From the NCBI GenBank assembly GCA_963663615.1, contig OY760517.1, forward strand, positions 744,001 to 808,000: a DNA stretch of 64,000 nucleotides, given 5' to 3'. The notes under the pieces are model-generated. The model saw only the letters and a list, made by a program, of their open reading frames with translations, searched no databases and was not told where the DNA came from. Source of the DNA: G963663615 sp963663615. GTDB lineage: Bacteria > Bacteroidota > Ignavibacteria > Ignavibacteriales > Melioribacteraceae. A program made the translations under genes and the position numbers. Shown here one piece after another: positions 43,829 through 52,588 of this stretch (within the stretch, counting starts at the first letter, position 1; the number at the start of each line of letters is the position of its first letter).

Positions 43829-44860
43829 TTACATTATACTCTTTTTTAATTCCATAATTCGTTTAACAGACTTGTCGATTCTTTCTTCATTAATTGTGCC
43901 ATCAATCACCATATTTTTAATACAGTTAAATGTAATTTCTGATATACGCTCATCGTATTGAAGCACATTAGCGTTAAGAATAATATCAAGTCCGGCTTCT
44001 ATAGAAAGACGAACAGCCTCACAGTAATTGTAATTTCGTACAATTGCTCCCATATTCATATCATCGCTAATAACAACTCCGTTAAAACCAAGTTCAGTCC
44101 TCAGGAGTCCGTTTATTATTTTCTTTGAAAGTGTAGCAGGGAACTGTTCATCAAGGTTCCGGTTTATAATATGAGCTGTTAGCACAGCGTCAACCATTCC
44201 ATTTTTTAGCAGAGTTTTGTAGGGTATAAGTTCTTTTTCATTCCATGTATTTGTAACATCAACAAGGTTGCAGTGTGTATCATCCTGAGAGCTACCATGA
44301 CCCGGAAAATGTTTTATTAGTGTTAGTACACCTCGGTCCCTGTGTTCCTTAATGAAGGATTTTGCAAACCTGATTGTATCATTAGTCTTTGGGGAGTAGC
44401 ACCTCTCTTTTTTGTAAAGAGGAATATTTTCAGGGTTAACTCCTAAATCAACAACTGGTGCAAAATTAAAATTAAATCCCAGCTCTTTTATCATTTTTGC
44501 TATTAAAGCCGAGTTTTGGGTTACATCTTCAATGTTTTGTGATTTACCAAGTTCATGTGCAGATTTGGTTTTGGGGAAGCCGTACTCTTCCTGCAACCTG
44601 ATTACTTTACCACCCTCAGCATCAATTGTTACAAATAACGGGGTAGCAGATTCCGATTGCAAATCTTCTATAAGTTTTTTTATCTGGTCGGCACTTCTAA
44701 TATTACCAACTGTTTCACCCATTGGTGATTTATCATCGGTAAGCCAAACACCACCAATATGATATTTCTTTATTGAGTGAAGAATTGGTGATGTGTTTTT
44801 AAGCTCGGTACCCCTAAAGCCAATCATTATTAACTGACCAATTTTTTCGTCTAAAGTCAT
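43829..44860 (-). CDS. GH3 family beta-N-acetylhexosaminidase (NagZ-like)
   Basis: The 343-residue protein consists of the GH3 N-terminal barrel only, as in NagZ, which removes N-acetylglucosamine from muropeptides. The family loop KHFPGHGSSQDDTHCN carries the catalytic His-Asp pair. The nucleophile Asp is in the VVISDDMNMGAI segment. There is no signal peptide, consistent with a cytoplasmic recycling role. It is followed with no gap by the CBM9-like gene and preceded at 81 bp by the creatininase-family gene. Confidence 0.88.
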   Translation of the reverse strand: MTLDEKIGQLIMIGFRGTELKNTSPILHSIKKYHIGGVWLTDDKSPMGETVGNIRSADQIKKLIEDLQSESATPLFVTIDAEGGKVIRLQEEYGFPKTKSAHELGKSQNIEDVTQNSALIAKMIKELGFNFNFAPVVDLGVNPENIPLYKKERCYSPKTNDTIRFAKSFIKEHRDRGVLTLIKHFPGHGSSQDDTHCNLVDVTNTWNEKELIPYKTLLKNGMVDAVLTAHIINRNLDEQFPATLSKKIINGLLRTELGFNGVVISDDMNMGAIVRNYNYCEAVRLSIEAGLDIILNANVLQYDERISEITFNCIKNMVIDGTINEERIDKSVKRIMELKKSIM

Positions 44861-44941
44861 TTTGCACCCACAGTTATTTTCAGAAGTTAAAATACAAAAA
44901 TTGATCGGTTCTTACAATAGTTGTAATTACTCGTATTAAAA

Positions 44942-45706
44942 TTAAACAAAAGGTAACATTCCACGTTTAGCATCATTAACCTGCGAAATAACTTCGGAAA
45001 TGGTTTCGCAAAGGGCTTCCATATATAGTCTTCCCTTTTCGCTGGTTGCTTTGGCAGGGTTCCCTGCACCAGTATCAGGGTGTGACTGGTTCCATGGTCT
45101 GGGTGTCCAAACGCCTGGTTGTTTTAATGTGGTTAGTTCAAATGGAATAGTATCACCGATACTCATATTACCAAGTTCTACCACTTCAGGAGCAAGGTGT
45201 AAAAGGAGAGATGTCTCAAGTTCACCTGCATGGTCACCCGGTTCATCGAAAATCTTCTCAACTGTTTCAGGAATCATTTTCCATGCGTTTATAACAACAA
45301 GTAATACTTTGTATTTTTCTATAATATCCCTTACCAGAGGTTTGAACTCATTACCCCCATGAAAATTTAGTATAATCAGTTTTTCAATTCCCTGCTTTTT
45401 AAGTGAGGATACTATATCATCAAGAAGTGATTTTACTGTTTCAACTGAAAGGTGTATAGTGCAGAATTGCTCAAGTTGCTGTGCATTGCTGCCAAAAGGT
45501 ACAGGTGGTAGAACAATTGGGTTAGCTCCCTTGGTTAATGCTAGTTTGGCAGAACCAATAGCAGTCTGTTCAGCTTCAATAACATCAGTGCAGTATGGCA
45601 AATGGTAGTTGTGTGCTTCGGTTGCTCCCCATGGTAGTATTGCAACCTCGGGGTTATTGTTTTGCAAGTCTTTATAGTTCAGATCAAATAAGGACACTTT
45701 TTTCAT
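44942..45706 (-). CDS. creatininase family amidohydrolase
   Basis: The 254-residue protein carries the metal-site motifs of the creatininase/Mn-amidohydrolase family: LPWGATEAHNYHLPYCTDV (acid and His ligands), LNFHGGNEF and DHAGELETSLLL. Relatives act on creatinine, on formamide-type intermediates (FAPy deformylase in archaeal riboflavin synthesis) or on mycofactocin. The true substrate here cannot be set. The GH3 and CBM9-like genes downstream suggest a scavenging role, but this is inference. Confidence 0.88.
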   Translation of the reverse strand: MKKVSLFDLNYKDLQNNNPEVAILPWGATEAHNYHLPYCTDVIEAEQTAIGSAKLALTKGANPIVLPPVPFGSNAQQLEQFCTIHLSVETVKSLLDDIVSSLKKQGIEKLIILNFHGGNEFKPLVRDIIEKYKVLLVVINAWKMIPETVEKIFDEPGDHAGELETSLLLHLAPEVVELGNMSIGDTIPFELTTLKQPGVWTPRPWNQSHPDTGAGNPAKATSEKGRLYMEALCETISEVISQVNDAKRGMLPFV

Positions 45707-45789
45707 AATAGTTGATTATTAGTTAAAATCAAAATTTAAAGTATCCAGGGTAATTACACAATTCAATTATTGATAAAATCTATAATTGT

Positions 45790-46281
45790 TTACTGCGGCT
45801 CACAAGCCAACTTGCCAATTAATGTATCCAGCAACATTTCATATTCTTCGTCCCAGTAGGGTCAAGTGGAAAACCTTAACTGAAAACGGTTAAGGTTAAT
45901 ATTAGTTACCGTAAATCGGTCAACATAACCACAGTTACAATTGCAACCTACACTGCTACCATCCAAATAAATATCAATTGTATTGTTATAAACACCAATG
46001 GAAGTAGAGAAATCAGGACAGCAGTTAGCCGGAAACATAATATAAAAATCTATATAACTTGGTCCATTAAAATAATCAACAAGAAATGCTTCACTACCTT
46101 AAGGAGCAAAATTGTTCGAGGACTTGTATGCAATATTAGTTTGGCAACCAAACTCCTGTTGACTAATATCCGGAATAAGCTCTTCGGGTTCATTGCCCGA
46201 GTTTTCGAAACAGCTGTTTAAAGCTAACGATACGAGTAAAATAAAGATAATTCTGCCAAACAGAGTAAGCCCTGTTTGTAA
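45790..46281 (-). pseudogene. decayed lipoprotein gene with two in-frame stops
   Basis: One minus-strand frame is open to 46281 and protein-like down to TAA at 45790, with TAA at 46099-46101 and TGA at 45862-45864 inside. It starts with a lipoprotein-like hydrophobic stretch, RIIFILLVSLALNSC. After the first stop it goes on without frame change, including a Cys-rich piece (MFPANCCPDF, VGCNCNCGYVD), and after the second stop it ends IGKLACEPQ. No start codon remains in frame. The continuity across both stops indicates recent loss of a secreted or surface protein of about 160 residues. Family unknown. Confidence 0.65.
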
Positions 46282-46339
46282 TTATGTTTAGCAAACCTAA
46301 TTAAACCGGAAAATAAATAAAAGGTTATTTTAACTGCAT

Positions 46340-47488
46340 TTATCTGAAAAGTAATTTCACTAATGTACCTTCACCAGGTTCGCTATCAATTTTAATTTTA
46401 CCACCGTTTTTCTCGATAAGCTCTTTGCACAGAACAAGACCCAATCCTGTTCCTTCTTCATTATCGGTTCCGCGCGTAGATGTATTTATTTCCAAATTAA
46501 ATATTTTTTCTATGAGGTCTTTCTCCATACCAACACCTGTATCGCGTATAGTTATCATTTTATAATCATGCAACAAATGAGTTTCGAGTGAAATTTTACC
46601 ATCACGCGGGGTAAATTTAATAGAATTGGAAATTAGATTTCTGATAACCGTTTCAATCATATGAGGATCAGCATAAAGAACAAAATCCTCGGCATAATTA
46701 AACACGAGTTCAATATTTTTAGATTTTGCAGGTAGTTCGAAAAGCTCTTTTACTGAGCGAACAAGTTTTGATATTGAAATATCTTCAGGACTAAAGTGAA
46801 TGCTTCCAGTTTGTACACGCGACCATTCGAGAAGGTTTTCAAGAAGTTGAATAACATTCTGCGAAATTCTTTTCATGGATTCAACGACCTCAAGTTTCTG
46901 GTTGTCGTCAATTTCATAGTAATCCTCAAGAAATAATTCGGAGTAACCTATTAAAGCATTAAGAGGATTTTTAATATCATGACCTATAATAGAAAATAGT
47001 TGGCTTTTATTTTTATTAAGTACACGAAGTTCCTCTTCAATCTCTTTTCTTATGTTAACTTCCTGCATTGCTGTATCGCGCATATCCCGATACTTAACAA
47101 TCTGTTTGGCTTCTTCGGTAACATCCTTTATCGAAAAAATTGCCATATATTGATCGCTTTCGCTGTCGCGTTTACCAACAACCATAGTATTCTGGGTACG
47201 GTAATTGCCATCAGGCATAATACAGGGAATAATGTAGTTATGAAATTGTGATGAAAAAGTAGTAGGAGGACCACCACCAAGTATTTCATTAATTTTTTGC
47301 TTATAAAAAGGTTTGTTAAGGTGTGGAAAAACATCAAAAACATTACGCTCAATAACATTCTCTCTTAAAATACCGGAGTATATTTCAAGAGTTCTGTTCC
47401 AGAAAATAATATTAAAATCGGCTGCTACAATAAACACGCCTTCACTAACATAATCTAATAAATCCGCATTGGTACTCAATCTACTCAT
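46340..47488 (-). CDS. PAS domain histidine kinase
   Basis: The 382-residue soluble kinase has a PAS domain at about 10-130 (VSEGVFIVAADFNIIFWNRTLEIYSG), a coiled-coil linker, a HisKA region with H170 (LFSIIGHDIKNPLNALIGYS) and a HATPase domain with ITIRDTGVGME and GTGLGLVLCKEL. It is the last of three genes on this strand: response regulator, CheC-like phosphatase, kinase. Its start overlaps the CheC gene by 8 bp. The signal is unknown and there is no membrane segment. Confidence 0.93.
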   Translation of the reverse strand: MSRLSTNADLLDYVSEGVFIVAADFNIIFWNRTLEIYSGILRENVIERNVFDVFPHLNKPFYKQKINEILGGGPPTTFSSQFHNYIIPCIMPDGNYRTQNTMVVGKRDSESDQYMAIFSIKDVTEEAKQIVKYRDMRDTAMQEVNIRKEIEEELRVLNKNKSQLFSIIGHDIKNPLNALIGYSELFLEDYYEIDDNQKLEVVESMKRISQNVIQLLENLLEWSRVQTGSIHFSPEDISISKLVRSVKELFELPAKSKNIELVFNYAEDFVLYADPHMIETVIRNLISNSIKFTPRDGKISLETHLLHDYKMITIRDTGVGMEKDLIEKIFNLEINTSTRGTDNEEGTGLGLVLCKELIEKNGGKIKIDSEPGEGTLVKLLFR

Positions 47489-48083
47489 ATTCCCTAATCT
47501 TCATGTCTATGGTACGTTTAAGGTTTTCGAAAGCAGGTAATTCCAACAGAATAATAATATCACCTTCAATATTTTTACTTTTTACAATAAAATGTGTTTC
47601 ACCGTAAAGTACGGTAATATTTGCTTTAACAACATCATTAAGAAGGTTTTTCATTATGGATTCCCTGTAAAGCGGAATATCATATTCAAATTTTATTTCA
47701 AGGAGATTGGCAATGGAACCCATTACGCCGTTTAGTAAAACATTAGCAACTTCCTGAAGAGTAGCTGAGCGGAGTACATCCATCTCAGGAGCTTCACCTT
47801 CTTCGCCGGTAAGCAATGCAACAAGATTAACAGCACTTTCACTTGGAAAGAAAATTTCGCTAACCCCACTTATTTTACCATGAAACCCAAGGCGTACAGA
47901 AGAGATTTCATCAACTTCGTCACCAACTTCTTCAAGCAATGTTTCAAGTTTTGTTACTCTTAACATTGGAACGCTAAGCTTTATAGGGTGTTCAATCATA
48001 TCGTTAAGTAGAGCCGCAGATTTTCCCACTCCTATGTTAATCATTTCCTTGAACATATCTCTTTGTTGTTCATTTAATAACAT
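47481..48083 (-). CDS. CheC-like phosphatase of response regulators
   Basis: This 200-residue protein has the CheC/CheX/FliY fold, which dephosphorylates CheY-type regulators. CheC carries two helices with the pattern E-x2-N followed at a distance by Pro. Both are seen: KEMINIGVGKSAALLNDMIEHPIKLSVP near the N-terminus and LQEVANVLLNGVMGSIANLL with a following YDIP. It lies between a single-domain response regulator (12 bp upstream) and a PAS kinase (8 bp overlap). No chemoreceptor or CheA is present, so it may serve a signalling path apart from chemotaxis. Confidence 0.85.
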   Translation of the reverse strand: MLLNEQQRDMFKEMINIGVGKSAALLNDMIEHPIKLSVPMLRVTKLETLLEEVGDEVDEISSVRLGFHGKISGVSEIFFPSESAVNLVALLTGEEGEAPEMDVLRSATLQEVANVLLNGVMGSIANLLEIKFEYDIPLYRESIMKNLLNDVVKANITVLYGETHFIVKSKNIEGDIIILLELPAFENLKRTIDMKIREYE

Positions 48084-48095
48084 TTGTTTCTCCGG

Positions 48096-48452
48096 TTATA
48101 ACAACGCTTTTTCGATTAGGCTTTTAAGTTCTTCCGGTTCTGGTGGTTTGTTCACAAATGCAAATGCACCCAAACGTTTGCACTCTTCAATTGTAGATTG
48201 TTGTATATCTGCTGAAACAATTATTACTTTTGGTTTATTCTCAAATTTTGTAAGCTCTTTAAGTACGTCAAAACCGGTTAATCCCGGCATTAGCAAATCA
48301 AGCAACATCAAATCAGGTGTTTCGTTTTCAATTTTTTCAAGTGCCTCTTTACCATTAGAGGCTTCAACAATATCAAACTTTTTTTCTGCAACAATTTTTT
48401 TAAGGCGATTTCTTGTAAAAGATGAATCATCGCAAATTAATAATTTTGCCAT
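48096..48452 (-). CDS. single-domain response regulator (CheY-like)
   Basis: The 118-residue protein is a receiver domain only. It has the acidic pair DD in LLICDDSSFTR, phosphoacceptor D52 in LMLLDLLMPG, the Ser in VIIVSADIQQS and the Lys in FVNKPPEPEELK. It leads an operon with the CheC-like phosphatase and a PAS kinase, so the three can form a complete phosphorylation and reset circuit. The output partner is unknown. Confidence 0.95.
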   Translation of the reverse strand: MAKLLICDDSSFTRNRLKKIVAEKKFDIVEASNGKEALEKIENETPDLMLLDLLMPGLTGFDVLKELTKFENKPKVIIVSADIQQSTIEECKRLGAFAFVNKPPEPEELKSLIEKALL

Positions 48453-48553
48453 TTATACCATACCATTTATTAAGTTATTTAATTATCGCAAACAGAACTA
48501 TTTTTTTAAATATATTTAGGTATTGAGTTTAATTAATTCACAGGTTTATTACT

Positions 48554-49378
48554 ATGAGCACAAAAAAAGGATGCCTGCTTGGTTGTGGTGTTACGGCACT
48601 GGTGGTGGTAACAGCAATAATAATTTTATTTTTCTACGTCAGACAACAGTTTATTGAGATTGAAGAATATACGCATTCTTCTGATGATCTCATAGAGGTG
48701 TTTGGTACTAGGGATAACTTTACACCATTAAATAATGGTAACTTAACAGTAAAAAACGTAAAAACCTATCTTGCTTTTAGGGATTCACTGGAAAACGACA
48801 GAATTGAGATTATGCTTAAGCTTGAAACTATTGATAAGCTTATCCGAACTGAGGAGGAACAAGGTTTTTCGAAGGCTTTTGGTGTTGTAAAAACCGGTTT
48901 TACTTTGTTTCAGGATATCTTTAAGTATGTTGATAAAAGAAGCAAGTTGTTTATTTCTAATAATTATTCCCCTTATCAATATTACTATATTTACTGTTTG
49001 GCGAATTTTTCCTACCTGAAGCACAAAACCAGTGACGGTCCACTTTTTAAAGTGGAAGAAGGGAATATTGAAGTTGGTTCTGGAGAGCAAACATCCACAG
49101 AGCAGAATTTAATTGAACGCGAATTAATGTATAACAGAAGCATCAATATCCTTTTCCGAAACTATCTTAAAAATCTGGTTAACAATGAGCCACCTAATAA
49201 AAAAGTTTACGAGGAAGAACTAAAACATCTTCAGGATAATGGAGTAAGCATTCCTTTCCAGAAAGATTTGCCGGATAACCTGAAAATGGTTTTCGATAGC
49301 CTTAAAACGGAATTAACAGCCGATTACGATTCGCTTTTTAATGTTGTTGAATTGCAGGTGCTTTTTGATGAAGACTAA
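48554..49378 (+). CDS. hypothetical protein with one N-terminal membrane helix
   Basis: This 274-residue protein is not recognised. It begins MSTKKGCLLGCGVTALVV, with a single hydrophobic helix at about 9-28, so it is probably anchored in the inner membrane with the rest outside. The body is mostly helical and charged, with aromatic-rich stretches (YSPYQYYYIYCLANFSYL) near the middle. No catalytic motif is seen. It stands between the CheC operon (divergent) and the metal cluster, and has its own upstream region of about 100 bp. Confidence 0.75.
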   Translation: MSTKKGCLLGCGVTALVVVTAIIILFFYVRQQFIEIEEYTHSSDDLIEVFGTRDNFTPLNNGNLTVKNVKTYLAFRDSLENDRIEIMLKLETIDKLIRTEEEQGFSKAFGVVKTGFTLFQDIFKYVDKRSKLFISNNYSPYQYYYIYCLANFSYLKHKTSDGPLFKVEEGNIEVGSGEQTSTEQNLIERELMYNRSINILFRNYLKNLVNNEPPNKKVYEEELKHLQDNGVSIPFQKDLPDNLKMVFDSLKTELTADYDSLFNVVELQVLFDED

Positions 49379-49435
49379 TTAATTACTTGATTTTTTCCCG
49401 CCTAAAGGTTTAATTCGTAAATACGATAATGTGAT

Positions 49436-49912
49436 ATGAAAACTTTTTATAAACATACCGCCCTCTTGATGTCACTTCTTGTGATGTTTGCATCTTCGGG
49501 TTATGCTGTATTTAACCATACTTGCGGATGTGACCATAATATGCACAAGCATGCAAACGAAAGTAGCTGCTGTTTTGTTGAGGAGAGTGATGTTAACTCT
49601 GATAATTGTTACGAGAGTGAAATGTCTGAAGAGTCATGCTGCAATGGTAATGACTATTGTTCTCATGGTGGTTGTGTTATAACAGTTGATTATAACAAGC
49701 TTGAAATTGAATCTGATCTAAATAAAGTTTCGATAGATACAAGATTAACTATTGTTGATCGTATTTATGAAATTGTTCCTCAAAACACGCCGGCAAAAGT
49801 AATATTGCCGAAACGTACTACTTTAAAAATTCCTCAATTATACGGCAAAAAGCTCGTAGTAACCCTCAAAAATATTAAGATACCTTCTCCTGATATTACC
49901 ATATCCTGTTAA
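49436..49912 (+). CDS. HYC_CC_PP-type Cys/His-rich periplasmic protein
   Basis: The 158-residue protein starts with a signal peptide (ALLMSLLVMFASSGYA). The next part has many metal-binding residues: HTCGCDHNMHKH, SSCCF, SCCNGNDYCSHGGC. The C-terminal half is beta-rich with Pro-containing segments. It fits the HYC_CC_PP family, found in Bacteroidota next to TonB receptors and HMA proteins. It probably binds a soft metal such as copper, but the metal is not set by sequence. It leads a three-gene metal set with the receptor 34 bp further on. Confidence 0.7.
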   Translation: MKTFYKHTALLMSLLVMFASSGYAVFNHTCGCDHNMHKHANESSCCFVEESDVNSDNCYESEMSEESCCNGNDYCSHGGCVITVDYNKLEIESDLNKVSIDTRLTIVDRIYEIVPQNTPAKVILPKRTTLKIPQLYGKKLVVTLKNIKIPSPDITISC

Positions 49913-49946
49913 ATTTTGTTTATTATGATAATTATTGGAGAATCAA

Positions 49947-52121
49947 ATGAAACGCATATTTATTGTGCTTCATTTAATTTTAGTAGGAGTATTGTTTTCG
50001 CAGAACATAAGCGGTACTGTTTACGAACTAAATGAAGACTCAACAAAAACACCCTTGCCAGGAGTTAATGTATTCTGGATGGGAACTACTTTTGGTACAA
50101 CGACAGATACAGATGGCAATTTTGAGCTTATGCATAATGAATCCGATCATATGCTGATTATAAGCTATGTTGGTTTTAGCCCTGATACAATTCATGTTGA
50201 GTATGGTGCAGAAGAACTTGAGCTTTTCCTTTCCGGTATAAAGGAACTTGATGAAATTAAGGTAACTGCCAGGGTAAAATCAACTTATATCTCTGATCTT
50301 GATGTGCATGGTGCTCAACAAGTAACAAAGAAAGAACTCCGTAAGGCTGCCTGCTGTACACTCTCCGAAAGCTTTGAAACAAACGCTTCGGTTGACGTTA
50401 GTTATGCTGATGCTGTTACTGGTGCAAAACAAATCCAGATGCTGGGACTAAAAGGTAGCTACAGCCAGATTATGATTGAAAATGTTCCTGCTCTTCGCGG
50501 TCTTGCTGCAGGTTTTGGTCTTGGCTATATTCCGGGTCCCTGGATGAACTCCATCCAAATTTCAAAAGGAACTGCTTCAGTAAAAAACGGTTTTGAGTCC
50601 ATTACCGGACAAATAAATATTGAACTTGAAAAAGCGGATGATACCGACAAGTTTTATCTGGACTTTTTCCATACTGAACATCGCAAAACTGATGCTAATA
50701 TGCTGTTCTCGGAAAAACTTTCGGAATCGGTTAGCACCTCAATGCTTTTACATGCCGAACATTTCGATAACTACTTTGACAATAATGGTGATTCCTTTAC
50801 TGATATGACAGGTGTAAAACAGTTTAATGTAATGAACAAGTGGAAGTACAGAGGGGAAAGTCCAATTGTATTCCATGGTTTCGTGTCATATCTTGGAGAA
50901 AATAGAACTGGTGGTCAGAGATCAGTAAGTGATATTGTTAGACCTTACAGTACCGAAATAAATACAAACCGTTTGGTTTTGCAAACTAAAACCGGCTACC
51001 TTTTACCTGGTGAACATGGTGGAAGCATTGCCATGATCAATAAACTTGTTACCCATAAGCAGGAAGGCACTTCTGGAGAAAGGAATTATAATGGAGAAAA
51101 TGTTTCTTTCTATACAAATTTGCTTTATGATTTTGAATTAAACCCTGAAAATAAATTTAGTGTTGGCGGTAGTTACCAGTACGATCATATTAGTGAAGAA
51201 GTTGATGATTTAGACTATACTATTAATGAACATATACCTGGTGTTTTTGCTGAATATACTAGCGAACCTTTTTCTGGATTTACTGCTATATTAGGTGCAC
51301 GTGCTGATCATCATAATACTCATGGTACTTTTTTTACTCCACGCTTGCACTTAAAATATTCACCTGAAATTGATCTTACATTCAGGGCATCTGCTGGTAT
51401 GGGTTACCGTACACCTGGTATATTTGCTGAAAATATTGGACTTCTGGTTAGTTCGCGTGCTATTGACTTGAGAGATGACTCTTACTGGGAAAAAGCCTGG
51501 AATGCTGGTATTAATGTGCTGAAGTATTTTTACCTGGGTGATAGGGAAATTTCTGTATATCTGGAATATTACCGTACCGAGTTTGTAAATCAGCTTGTGA
51601 TTGATCTTGATAGTGATGCCAGTAGCTTTATTGTTTCCAATCTGGATGGTAAATCTTATTCAAATAGTTTTCTTGCTGAAATAAACTTCGAGTTGTTACC
51701 CCGTTTTGATGTTAATGTTGCCGGTCGTTACAATTTGGTAAAAGTAAATACAGGCGGTAAACTGCAAGAAAAACCTTTAATGAAAGCCGTTAAGGGACTT
51801 GTAAATCTTTCCTATGCCAGTCGCCTTGGTTTATGGTTGTATGATTTTACAGCACAGTATAATGGTAAATCACGTTTGCCCGCAACCATTGATGATTCTG
51901 ATGGTTACACACCCGATTTTGTAATATTTAATGCACAAATTACACGCAAGTTCAGATATTTTGAAATTTATGGTGGTGCTGAAAATATTGGTGATTTTAA
52001 GCAGGACAGACCAATTATATCTGCCGATAACCCGTACAATTCACGTTTTGATGCTTCAAATGTATGGGCTCCAATAATGGGTAGAAGAGTTTATGCAGGT
52101 ATAAGGTTTTCAATTAAATAG
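49947..52121 (+). CDS. TonB-dependent outer membrane receptor
   Basis: The 724-residue protein has a signal peptide (KRIFIVLHLILVGVLFS), a carboxypeptidase-regulatory-like N-terminal domain (about 20-110: ISGTVYELNEDS, GVNVFWMGTTFGTTTDTDGNF), a plug (about 115-225: QMLGLKGSYSQIMIENVPAL) and a 22-strand-type barrel to the end (YAGIRFSIK, with a terminal aromatic-charged pattern). The ATG at 49947 is preferred, with GGAG 7 bases before it; a TTG at 49935 would add four residues. Position between a Cys-rich protein and an HMA lipoprotein suggests uptake of a metal or metal complex. Confidence 0.92.
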   Translation: MKRIFIVLHLILVGVLFSQNISGTVYELNEDSTKTPLPGVNVFWMGTTFGTTTDTDGNFELMHNESDHMLIISYVGFSPDTIHVEYGAEELELFLSGIKELDEIKVTARVKSTYISDLDVHGAQQVTKKELRKAACCTLSESFETNASVDVSYADAVTGAKQIQMLGLKGSYSQIMIENVPALRGLAAGFGLGYIPGPWMNSIQISKGTASVKNGFESITGQINIELEKADDTDKFYLDFFHTEHRKTDANMLFSEKLSESVSTSMLLHAEHFDNYFDNNGDSFTDMTGVKQFNVMNKWKYRGESPIVFHGFVSYLGENRTGGQRSVSDIVRPYSTEINTNRLVLQTKTGYLLPGEHGGSIAMINKLVTHKQEGTSGERNYNGENVSFYTNLLYDFELNPENKFSVGGSYQYDHISEEVDDLDYTINEHIPGVFAEYTSEPFSGFTAILGARADHHNTHGTFFTPRLHLKYSPEIDLTFRASAGMGYRTPGIFAENIGLLVSSRAIDLRDDSYWEKAWNAGINVLKYFYLGDREISVYLEYYRTEFVNQLVIDLDSDASSFIVSNLDGKSYSNSFLAEINFELLPRFDVNVAGRYNLVKVNTGGKLQEKPLMKAVKGLVNLSYASRLGLWLYDFTAQYNGKSRLPATIDDSDGYTPDFVIFNAQITRKFRYFEIYGGAENIGDFKQDRPIISADNPYNSRFDASNVWAPIMGRRVYAGIRFSIK

Positions 52122-52133
52122 GAGATTAAACAA

Positions 52134-52442
52134 ATGAAAAAATTAAATGTAATATTGGTAATCGCTACTCTGTTTTTAGCTTCGTGCAGTATGTTTTCCG
52201 GTGCGGAAACATATAAACTTGTAAAGTATGATACTTCAATTCATTGTGACGGCTGCAAGGATACGGTTATGGAAAATTTGCCTCATGCCGATGGAGTTGT
52301 TGAAATAAGTGTTGATGTTGCAACAAAGGTTATTGCAGTTACTTTCGACCCTTCCGAAACAAACGAAAATAAACTTGCAGAATTTATTAATGAAATTGGT
52401 TATTCTGCTAAAGTTATTTCTGTTACAGATGTAAAAGGTTAA
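52134..52442 (+). CDS. HMA-domain lipoprotein (metal chaperone)
   Basis: The 102-residue protein has a lipobox with C18 (LASC), followed by a heavy-metal-associated ferredoxin-like domain whose metal motif is H37-C-D-G-C41, with the rest (VVEISVDVATKVIAVTFDPSETN) being a standard HMA domain. It would handle copper or another thiophilic metal at the membrane outside the cytoplasm. It is 12 bp downstream of the TonB receptor and followed by a terminator, so it ends the metal set. Confidence 0.92.
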   Translation: MKKLNVILVIATLFLASCSMFSGAETYKLVKYDTSIHCDGCKDTVMENLPHADGVVEISVDVATKVIAVTFDPSETNENKLAEFINEIGYSAKVISVTDVKG

Positions 52443-52451
52443 CCCAATTTT

Positions 52452-52481
52452 AAGCCGCAATAATAAGTTGCGGCTTTTTTT
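52452..52481 (+). terminator. intrinsic terminator after HMA lipoprotein gene
   Basis: A perfect 9-bp stem, AAGCCGCAA (52452-52460) with TTGCGGCTT (52468-52476), is followed by a T tract. Confidence 0.92.
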
Positions 52482-52588
52482 CTGCCTTTCATTTAAATTT
52501 GTACTGTTAAAAAGTTCCCCCTGTTTGATAATGCAATCCTTCTTTAGTAATTTTCTCCCTTAAATAATAATTAGGCGGTATTGGGTAA

